Positions 1 to 4,772 of a DNA stretch of 5,565 nt are shown piece by piece (positions within the stretch are counted from its first letter, which is position 1; every line of letters begins with the position of its first letter). The stretch is from the NCBI GenBank assembly GCA_027488715.1, contig JAIYBD010000030.1, positions 1-5,565 of the forward strand, given 5' to 3'. A program made the translations under genes and the position numbers. The notes below the pieces were generated by a model, which made no database searches, was not told the DNA's origin, and saw nothing but the letters and a program-made list of their open reading frames with translations. The stretch comes from Bacteroidota bacterium. GTDB taxonomy: Bacteria; Bacteroidota; Bacteroidia; UBA7662; CANHCV01.

Positions 1-10
1 TCTTTTTCAT
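1..10 (-). CDS. Possible start of a further minus-strand gene (partial)
   Basis: On the minus strand an ATG at 10-8 follows the GH25 stop codon (14-12) after a single base. It is followed by two lysine codons before the window ends. A Met-Lys-Lys opening is typical of exported or membrane proteins in Bacteroidota, and the tight spacing would place it in the same transcript as the GH25 gene. Only three codons are visible, so nothing can be said about the product, and the ATG could be chance. Confidence 0.3.
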
Positions 11-11
11 G

Positions 12-821
12 TTAATCAACCAATAAATCGTACAAATCCAAGGAATCTCCCTTGTAAACATTTAAATCAACTCCGCCTTCAATACCCTGAATCAGTGCTC
101 GATCAGAAAATTGCCAAAATTCCCATTCGTCCTCGTCCAACGAAAACGTGTTGGGCTGATAATGGGCAAACCAAATGGGGTATTTTCCACCAAAATCTCT
201 TTTGATAAAGGCTTTATAATAGGCCCTATTGGTGTAAATGATGGGTTTTACCCCGTAATATTCTTCGGCCAACTTGAGCCATTTTTTACACAAGGCAGAA
301 AGCTGAGCATCGGTGTAACCCATTCGTTGTTCCACATCCAAAACAGGAGGCAAATCGCCGGGATCCAGCGTTACGTGGCGGGCGAAATTTTTGAATTGGT
401 CTTCGGCTGGACGATTTGGGCGAAGAAAATGATAGGCTCCACGAAGAATTCCGTACTTCCGACACAATTGCCAGTTCCGATCAAATAATTCATCTTTACG
501 AGTCGCACCCTCAGAAGCCTTGAGAAAAGCGAAGGTGATGTACAAATCGGAACCGTGGGGCGCCCGCACTTTTTTCCAATTGATTTTTCCTTGATGTCGG
601 GAAACATCTATGCCGTAAACCGAAAATCCTTGGGGAATGGATACACCAAAACCGCGTGCATTTTCGCCTGGCGCGGTAAGGTTTCCGGATGGGAATTTGC
701 GTAGAACCGCCTTTCCTGTCGGGAACAGAAATGCCACAAAAGCAATGAAAAGCCCGATGGCAATCAGACCATAGTACCGCTGAGAACCGGATGCAGATTT
801 CTTTTTTCCTTTCAAACTCAC
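12..821 (-). CDS. Membrane-anchored glycoside hydrolase family 25 muramidase (lysozyme-like)
   Basis: This 269-residue protein belongs to the GH25 family, whose members hydrolyse the beta-1,4 bond between N-acetylmuramic acid and N-acetylglucosamine in peptidoglycan. A basic stretch (KGKKK, residues 4-8) precedes a hydrophobic segment at about 18-34, which suggests an N-in signal anchor with the enzyme in the periplasm. The catalytic barrel runs from about residue 68 to the end. Visible GH25 landmarks are YGIDVSRHQG (69-78, Asp72), LKASEG (100-105, Glu104), RGAYHFLRP (127-135), PPVLDVE (158-164, the Asp162/Glu164 pair expected at the active site), IIYTNRAYY (194-202), WFAHY (217-221), WQFSD (236-240) and VDLNVY (251-256). 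The start codon is GTG. An in-frame stop lies two codons upstream, and a TTG two codons downstream is the only close alternative. The gene follows the arginase-like gene after 36 bases with no obvious terminator, so co-transcription is likely. The role in wall remodelling is inferred; the substrate is known only at family level. Confidence 0.9.
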   Translation of the reverse strand: MSLKGKKKSASGSQRYYGLIAIGLFIAFVAFLFPTGKAVLRKFPSGNLTAPGENARGFGVSIPQGFSVYGIDVSRHQGKINWKKVRAPHGSDLYITFAFLKASEGATRKDELFDRNWQLCRKYGILRGAYHFLRPNRPAEDQFKNFARHVTLDPGDLPPVLDVEQRMGYTDAQLSALCKKWLKLAEEYYGVKPIIYTNRAYYKAFIKRDFGGKYPIWFAHYQPNTFSLDEDEWEFWQFSDRALIQGIEGGVDLNVYKGDSLDLYDLLVD

Positions 822-857
822 AAACTAACGGATTTGATTCGATGAACGATGCGTAAC

Positions 858-2051
858 TTAAACAAAATACTTTTGATGAAATCTCCACCAAATATCCGGC
901 AGTTCACCTTGGGTAGAAGCAACGAGATAGTCGTTGTAGGTACACGGCACCATTTTGATGTTTTCAAAGGTTTCGTTCCCACGTCCGGCAGGGACTTCGA
1001 TCCACCAACGATCGGTTTTTTTTTTTTTTTTAAATACCAAGGAGTGATTTCCTTCCTGATCAATATCCACCAAGTAACGGGCAAAGTTTTGGCTATTGGA
1101 GGTGGGTATATCATTCACCCGGCCAAAATATCCTTCCATGAAATACCAAAGAATATCGGCCGCAGATTTTGCGCTGTGTTTTTGTTGATCCAAAAGCGGA
1201 TTGTAATTGTAAATCCCGAAAGAAGTTAATCGGTCCGACATGCCGGCATATCGAGCCAATTGGCAAGCTTCGTCGTTCGATAATCCGTTAGCGGGTGCAT
1301 GAGCGTTGGCCCCAAATTCGGAAGCGCGGATGGCCGAAACGTCGAAAAAAACCAAATCGGCCCCGCGCAAATGCGGCTCCGCTATTTTGATGTCTTCCCT
1401 CAATTTTCCAACCCGAACGGCATCAAAAAACAAACGCTCGATCATTTCCAAATGCAAATGCGGATTCAAATGGGTTTGATAACCCAAGTTTACCAAATTG
1501 AAGAGGAAACACTGCTGATGCATGATGATTCGATACAGGAAGTTTTCATCATTGGTGGGATCGGTTTCCAACATCGGTTCCCTCATGTCGAGTTTGGAGT
1601 CGATGGAAACCACGTCTAACATTTTCTTGGAGAACTCGTAGGCGGCATATTGAGCGAAGGCGATGTGATTGGATCCTCCGATGATGATGGGCAGTACATT
1701 GATGCGCAACAGCCGTTCAACGGCATTTTTCACCGCAAAAAAGGTGTCGGCATCGGTTTCGCCGGCACGGATGTTTCCAAGGTCAACCACTTTTCGCATG
1801 CCGGCGATGGAACAGAGCGAATACAATTGCTTGCGAATCGCATCCGGGGCCATTTCGGTTTCGGCATTCTGCTCGTTTCCACGTCCTTCCTGAACGCCAA
1901 TGATGGCAATTTCTGCGTTTTCCGCTTCCGGAAAGGAGCCTCCTTCCAAGTAAATTTCTACATTTTGAGCCAATGTAAACGGATCTTGAAGGCAATTTTC
2001 TTCCAAAACCGAAGTGGAAAGGGGAGTAAAATAAAAATCAATGGTTGACAT
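858..2051 (-). CDS. Arginase/formimidoylglutamase-superfamily protein with degenerate metal site
   Basis: This 397-residue protein has the ureohydrolase fold pattern. AIIGVQEGRGN (49-59) is the first core strand and loop, VLPIIIGGS (119-127) resembles the metal-motif strand, VSIDSKLD (148-155) takes the place of the usual DAHxD, and LVFFDVSAIRAS (233-244) takes the place of SxDxDxxDP. The region HAPANGLSNDEA (251-262) and the segment around SFGIYNYNP (277-285) are also superfamily-like. Canonical enzymes use two Mn ions held by GGxH, DxHxD and DxD. Here Asn128 sits where the first His belongs (His129 is adjacent), Lys153 replaces the second His, and Ser239 replaces the last Asp. Bacteroidota homologues are usually labelled arginase or formimidoylglutamase, but hydrolysis of arginine, agmatine or formimidoylglutamate cannot be assumed. 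Five lysines at 341-345 come from a 16-A run. The tail after it (WWIEVP at 349-354, ending in PDIWWRFHQKY) looks like a genuine family C-terminus, so the current frame is probably correct. No hut or arginine genes are adjacent. Confidence 0.82.
   Translation of the reverse strand: MSTIDFYFTPLSTSVLEENCLQDPFTLAQNVEIYLEGGSFPEAENAEIAIIGVQEGRGNEQNAETEMAPDAIRKQLYSLCSIAGMRKVVDLGNIRAGETDADTFFAVKNAVERLLRINVLPIIIGGSNHIAFAQYAAYEFSKKMLDVVSIDSKLDMREPMLETDPTNDENFLYRIIMHQQCFLFNLVNLGYQTHLNPHLHLEMIERLFFDAVRVGKLREDIKIAEPHLRGADLVFFDVSAIRASEFGANAHAPANGLSNDEACQLARYAGMSDRLTSFGIYNYNPLLDQQKHSAKSAADILWYFMEGYFGRVNDIPTSNSQNFARYLVDIDQEGNHSLVFKKKKKTDRWWIEVPAGRGNETFENIKMVPCTYNDYLVASTQGELPDIWWRFHQKYFV
1016..1031. repeat. 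16-base homopolymer (T on plus, A on minus coding strand)
   Basis: Sixteen consecutive T on the plus strand read as five AAA codons plus the first base of an ACC codon in the arginase-like gene. It is by far the longest homopolymer in the window and a natural site for polymerase slippage, replication indels or sequencing error. Losing one A would move translation into a frame that stays open to a TGA at 820-818. Gaining one A would stop translation after roughly 20 codons. Confidence 0.95.
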
Positions 2052-2056
2052 ACCTT

Positions 2057-2087
2057 CAAAAATACGGGATTATCCCGTGCCGTTCAA
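2057..2087 (-). promoter_or_regulatory. Bacteroidota-type promoter for the arginase-like gene
   Basis: Read on the minus strand, TTG (2087-2085) is followed by exactly 20 bases and then TATTTTTG (2064-2057). This fits the Bacteroidota housekeeping pattern of TTG at about -33 and TAnnTTTG at about -7. Only five bases separate the -10 element from the ATG at 2051, so the transcript would be leaderless or nearly so. The bases between are AAGGT. An inverted repeat fills much of the spacer between the two elements. Activity is inferred from sequence alone. Confidence 0.6.
2064..2078. repeat. Inverted repeat ACGGGA-TTA-TCCCGT between methyltransferase and arginase-like genes
   Basis: Perfect 6-base arms flank a 3-base loop. 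On the minus strand the repeat lies 17 bases after the methyltransferase stop and is followed by ATTTTT, so it could be a short intrinsic terminator for that gene. It also sits between the -33 and -10 elements of the downstream promoter, where a repressor could bind. The stem is short for a strong terminator. The two roles are not exclusive and the sequence does not choose between them. Confidence 0.55.
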
Positions 2088-2094
2088 TGGAATT

Positions 2095-3264
2095 TTAGAA
2101 ACGTGGATATTTTGTCACCGAAAGCCAGGGCTGTCCATTTTTTTGGTAGCACCACAAGTAAAAATCTCCCCCCGATTTGATTTTCCATTTCTGAGCGATT
2201 TGTTCGGGTGCATGAAAAAACTGACGACATCGAATTTGCAATCGATTCACGCCATTTTCCTTCATCCATTGCTTCAATTCCTTTTCTTTGAATCGGTTTT
2301 CCCACACCTGTTCGTGAAACGTGCCCGGAAGTGGAAAAAAATGAGAAAATGCGTAGTAATGCCCTCCATCGTTTTCGGCAACTCCTCCATATTTCGTTGC
2401 TACTTTTTGAGCGGTCCCCAATTTGTGATGTCCGGGATGCGGGTCCCACAAAAAACGGCCTTCCTTCCCTTCCGAAAAATCCATGGATTGGGTTTCATCC
2501 CAGTCTTTTGCCACCACCAAAAACTCGGGTGAACCTTCAAAATGGGGTTCAAAAACAAAGAGTATTTCTTTGAGTTCGGTGGCATCGCCCAAGGCGATGA
2601 CCGTTTTAGGAGGAACAGGAAAACAAGCCATCGATTCTTGAAGAGGAATCATGGGGCTGGCTTTCACCACTACTTTTTTCGCTTTTTGAAGCCATACGGC
2701 GAGCAAATTGAAGACTTGAGGCTCGGAATCTTCAAGCGAAAACGTTCGCTGATCGGTTACCCGGCGATCGGGATCCACGTAGATGAGATCGCAAGCGGGC
2801 AATTCCTCGGCCACGGCAGATTGAGGGAAAACGGAAACGTGTTCGCGCCCAAGAAGCGCAAGGTTATGCCGAAGCAGACGGGCGCGCTCTTCGTTTTGTT
2901 CAAACACCCAAGACTTTTCGAAAGAACCCGACATGGACCAAACATCGACCCCCATTCCGCCCGTTAAATCAATCAAAAAGTCGCCTGAAAAATACTTTTT
3001 TTTCCACAATGCCAAGGCTTCGGAAGTGCATTGCTCCAAAGGAATTCTTGAAAAAAGGTGTTGAGGGTGATTCCAGCTGGGGAGCTTTTTTTTGGCTTTG
3101 TCCCTCAACTCGAGCTGTTCCAACAAAAAAACCTTGTTAAAATTGGCCGACTTGGGCATCTGAAATGCCAATTTTTCGTTGTAGGTTGTACTTTCGTGCA
3201 GCCATTTGCGGGCCTCTGGGTGGTCCCAAAGCTGCTGCCATTCATTTAAAAGGTCGATTTTCAT
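2095..3264 (-). CDS. Class I SAM-dependent methyltransferase with C-terminal THUMP-like domain (PG_1098-type)
   Basis: The product has 389 residues from the ATG at 3264. An N-terminal helical region (about 1-90) leads into a Rossmann methyltransferase core. Its motif I is DLTGGMGVD (99-107), followed by an acidic residue after strand 2 (Glu122 in VFEQNEER), the catalytic-loop-like YVDPDRR (162-168) and VVVKASPM (198-205). A middle segment (about 215-320) fits the ferredoxin-like domain known from the Porphyromonas PG_1098 family. The C-terminal part, with RLQIRCRQF (341-349) and SGGDFYLW (364-371), fits the THUMP-like domain of the same proteins. The combination suggests an RNA, probably rRNA or tRNA, substrate, but none has been assigned as far as I know. 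DP-D-RR differs slightly from the DPSRR common in relatives. The reading frame is open upstream to 3537, but that stretch is antisense to a lipoprotein gene and lacks family resemblance, so the 3264 ATG is preferred. Confidence 0.88.
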   Translation of the reverse strand: MKIDLLNEWQQLWDHPEARKWLHESTTYNEKLAFQMPKSANFNKVFLLEQLELRDKAKKKLPSWNHPQHLFSRIPLEQCTSEALALWKKKYFSGDFLIDLTGGMGVDVWSMSGSFEKSWVFEQNEERARLLRHNLALLGREHVSVFPQSAVAEELPACDLIYVDPDRRVTDQRTFSLEDSEPQVFNLLAVWLQKAKKVVVKASPMIPLQESMACFPVPPKTVIALGDATELKEILFVFEPHFEGSPEFLVVAKDWDETQSMDFSEGKEGRFLWDPHPGHHKLGTAQKVATKYGGVAENDGGHYYAFSHFFPLPGTFHEQVWENRFKEKELKQWMKENGVNRLQIRCRQFFHAPEQIAQKWKIKSGGDFYLWCYQKNGQPWLSVTKYPRF

Positions 3265-3280
3265 GGAAAGAGTAACAAAG

Positions 3281-3463
3281 ATGCACCGATTTTTTGGGAT
3301 GCTCCTCTTAGGTGGACTTCTTTTTTCGGGTTGCCACAAAAAAAATTCCTGCCCTTCTTTTTCAGACATTGGCCCTACCGTTGGGAAAAATGGACAGATG
3401 AAAGTGTCAAAACCAAGATCAGGTTTAATGGATCCAAAAATGACCAAACCCAAAAAACGTTGA
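3281..3463 (+). CDS. Small lipoprotein, paralogue of the next gene
   Basis: This encodes 60 residues and has no recognised function. A basic start (MHR) and a hydrophobic stretch (about 4-16) end in LFSGC, a lipobox-like signal peptidase II site with Cys18 as the lipidated residue. After it comes CHKKNSCPSF (18-27), nearly the same as the matching segment of the next gene, and then a polar, lysine-rich tail ending in KPKKR. An in-frame ATG at 3263 would add six residues (MERVTK). That ATG shares the CATG at 3262-3265 with the divergent methyltransferase start. I prefer 3281 because GGAAAG lies about ten bases upstream. No good promoter is visible on this strand. The longer tail, absent from the sister gene, and the lack of a clear promoter leave open that this is an older or decaying copy. 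Confidence 0.6.
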   Translation: MHRFFGMLLLGGLLFSGCHKKNSCPSFSDIGPTVGKNGQMKVSKPRSGLMDPKMTKPKKR

Positions 3464-3464
3464 T

Positions 3465-3472
3465 TACCTTTG
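3465..3472 (+). promoter_or_regulatory. -10 element of a Bacteroidota promoter before the mini-lipoprotein-ytxJ-pdxJ run
   Basis: TACCTTTG matches TAnnTTTG exactly and lies 15 bases before the ATG at 3488. The AT-rich run AAAAAATTAAAACG that follows resembles the A-rich leaders used in Bacteroidota in place of a Shine-Dalgarno sequence. No TTG is found at the expected -33 distance, so the promoter is half supported. It starts two bases after the upstream lipoprotein's stop codon, which suggests the downstream run has its own start of transcription. Confidence 0.5.
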
Positions 3473-3487
3473 TAAAAAATTAAAACG

Positions 3488-3607
3488 ATGAAAAAAATCA
3501 TTGCCATCGCCGCCTTGTTCACCCTATTCGCAACCACATCTTGCTACCGTAAAAACCCATGTCCAGCATTTGGAAAGGTTGAAACGAGCAAAACGGTTCG
3601 TGGATGA
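3488..3607 (+). CDS. 39-residue mini-lipoprotein overlapping ytxJ
   Basis: The product is a very short exported lipoprotein of unknown function. MKKIIAIAALFTLF is a classical n- and h-region, and ATTSC (15-19) is the lipobox with Cys19 as the predicted lipidated residue. Only 20 residues follow it. They include CYRKNPCPAF (19-28), which aligns without gaps to CHKKNSCPSF in the preceding gene, including a second Cys six residues after the first and an invariant Pro after it. The stop codon TGA (3605-3607) overlaps the ytxJ ATG as ATGA, so the two are probably translationally coupled. A good -10 element lies just upstream. It was found by reading the sequence, since its size is below usual gene-calling limits. 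The lipobox, the paralogy and the exact overlap together make it convincing. Confidence 0.72.
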   Translation: MKKIIAIAALFTLFATTSCYRKNPCPAFGKVETSKTVRG

Positions 3608-3945
3608 GTCTTCCCTGGAGGAAAATTCAACAAATTTCTGATGTAACGGAGGCTTGGGAATCATCATTCCATAAGCCGATTTTACTTTTTAAACACAGCA
3701 CCCGTTGCAGCATCAGCTCCATGGCCCTGAACCGATTGGAACGAAATTGGGCAGGTCATGAAGAAACATTAACTCCGTATTACCTGGATTTAATTTCATT
3801 TCGGGAAGTAAGCAATCACATAGCTACGCTTTCCGGCGTTCAGCACGAGTCGCCTCAAGCCATTGTTGTAAAAAATGGAGAAGTTGTTTACCACGCTTCC
3901 CACAACGGCATTTCGTTGGCCGACATGATGGAGGTTCTTGGATGA
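3604..3945 (+). CDS. ytxJ: Bacillithiol system redox-active protein YtxJ (monothiol bacilliredoxin-like)
   Basis: The product has 113 residues, the usual size for this thioredoxin-fold family. The hallmark is LLFKHSTRCSISSMAL (27-42), with the single active-site Cys35 in the TRCSIS context typical of YtxJ. SPQAIVV (83-89) supplies the thioredoxin-type cis-proline, and NGEVVYHASH (91-100) is the following strand pair. The protein is cytoplasmic with no signal peptide. YtxJ is thought to reduce protein-bacillithiol mixed disulfides in organisms that make bacillithiol, which include many Bacteroidota. That role is known at family level and is not shown here. It is linked by ATGA overlaps to the mini-lipoprotein upstream and to pdxJ downstream, so it sits in the middle of a coupled run. 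No bacillithiol biosynthesis gene is in the window. Confidence 0.88.
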   Translation: MSLPWRKIQQISDVTEAWESSFHKPILLFKHSTRCSISSMALNRLERNWAGHEETLTPYYLDLISFREVSNHIATLSGVQHESPQAIVVKNGEVVYHASHNGISLADMMEVLG

Positions 3946-4667
3946 AAACACCTCCGAAATTAAGCGTTAACATCAACAAATTAGCTACGTTGCGCAATGC
4001 TCGTGGCGGAAATAACCCCAATATTCTCGCTTCTGCACTGAAGTGCGAACAATACGGCGCTCAAGGAATTACGGTGCATCCCCGTCCCGATGAGCGCCAC
4101 ATTCGTTTTTCGGATGTTGCCGAATTAGCCCAACATATCACAACCGAATTCAACATCGAGGGCTACCCGTCCAACGATTTCATCGAAATGGTGCTGAAGT
4201 ACCGTCCAGCCCAAGTAACGTTGGTTCCCGATCCGCCTCACGTGCTCACCTCCAACAACGGATGGGATTGCATCGCCCAAGGCGAATTCTTGAAACCCAT
4301 CATCGATACGTTCAAAACCGCTGGAATTCGCACTTCGATTTTTTTAAATCCGGAAGTAGAACAGGTTAAAGCCGCTCAGCAAACAGGTGCCGATCGCATT
4401 GAATTGTACACCGAAATGTTTGCCTCGGCCTACGAAAACGGCGACAAAAACGGAATTTTACCGTATGTAGCTGCTGCGGAAGAGGCCCAAAAATGCACCT
4501 TAGGTCTCAACGCAGGCCACGATTTGAGTTTAGAAAATCTTTCCTTTTTTGCTCAGGAAATTCCCGGATTATTGGAAGTTTCCATTGGACATGCCTTGAT
4601 TTGTGATGCTTTATGGTACGGAATGGAAAACACCATTCGCATGTACCGACGTTGTTTGGAAAAATAA
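3942..4667 (+). CDS. pdxJ: Pyridoxine 5'-phosphate synthase
   Basis: PdxJ condenses 1-deoxy-D-xylulose 5-phosphate with 3-amino-2-oxopropyl phosphate to give pyridoxine 5'-phosphate, the closing ring-forming step of the DXP-dependent vitamin B6 route. It is a cytoplasmic TIM-barrel enzyme. At 241 residues it is full length. Landmarks are LSVNINKLATLRNARGG (7-23), TVHPRPDERHI (44-54, with the catalytic-type His46), FNIEGYPS (70-77, Glu73), VTLVPDPP (92-99), DRIELYTE (151-158, Glu154), GLNAGHDL (188-195, His193) and EVSIGHALI (212-220). These match the active-site His, Glu and His residues known from E. coli PdxJ. The early VNINK in place of VNIDH of proteobacterial enzymes looks like a lineage feature rather than a defect. 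The start overlaps the ytxJ stop as ATGA. No partner B6 gene such as pdxA is in the window. Confidence 0.96.
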   Translation: MKTPPKLSVNINKLATLRNARGGNNPNILASALKCEQYGAQGITVHPRPDERHIRFSDVAELAQHITTEFNIEGYPSNDFIEMVLKYRPAQVTLVPDPPHVLTSNNGWDCIAQGEFLKPIIDTFKTAGIRTSIFLNPEVEQVKAAQQTGADRIELYTEMFASAYENGDKNGILPYVAAAEEAQKCTLGLNAGHDLSLENLSFFAQEIPGLLEVSIGHALICDALWYGMENTIRMYRRCLEK

Positions 4668-4701
4668 GTTTTTTATCCTCCAGAAGTTGCTTTTCTTTAA
4701 A

Positions 4702-4744
4702 TTATCCGTTTGTAAACGTTTATAAACGTTTCATATACGGATAA
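4702..4744. promoter_or_regulatory. Compound palindrome, possible double LacI-family operator before the DUF2851 gene
   Basis: A perfect 18-base palindrome, AAACGTTTATAAACGTTT (4714-4731), is enclosed by perfect 8-base arms TTATCCGT (4702-4709) and ACGGATAA (4737-4744). The spacers between are 4 and 5 bases. The inner part holds two copies of AAACGTTT whose central CG steps are 10 bases apart, about one helical turn. TGTAAACGTTTATA (4711-4724) is close to the operator shape used by many LacI/PurR-family regulators. It lies 29 bases before the DUF2851 ATG and 34 bases after the pdxJ stop. It is AT-rich and has no trailing T run, so a simple intrinsic terminator is unlikely. A weak -10-like GAAATTTG (4761-4768) follows it. 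No regulator gene is in the window. Confidence 0.55.
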
Positions 4745-4772
4745 ATGAGTTGACCCGCTTGAAATTTGTGCC

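Noticed and set aside
849..2048. Plus-strand open frames of 106 to 132 codons at 849-1229, 1299-1619 and 1650-2048
   Set aside because: They mirror the arginase-like gene on the opposite strand, show no domain motifs, and the first is stretched by the T16 run.
2542..2967. Plus-strand open frame of 141 codons
   Set aside because: It is antisense to the methyltransferase core and has a basic, low-information composition typical of shadow frames.
3265..3537. Open minus-strand extension adding 91 residues to the methyltransferase N-terminus
   Set aside because: It is antisense to the two lipoprotein genes and shows no family resemblance. The family-like protein begins at the ATG at 3264.
4658..4678. 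Possible terminator for pdxJ (GGAAAAA, TAAG, TTTTTTATCC)
   Set aside because: Pairing is five A-T pairs plus two G-C pairs across an internal bulge and includes the stop codon, which is too weak to call.
4761..4768. GAAATTTG as a -10 element for the DUF2851 gene
   Set aside because: It differs from TAnnTTTG at the first base and has no TTG at the -33 distance. It is mentioned only as a weak possibility in the palindrome entry.
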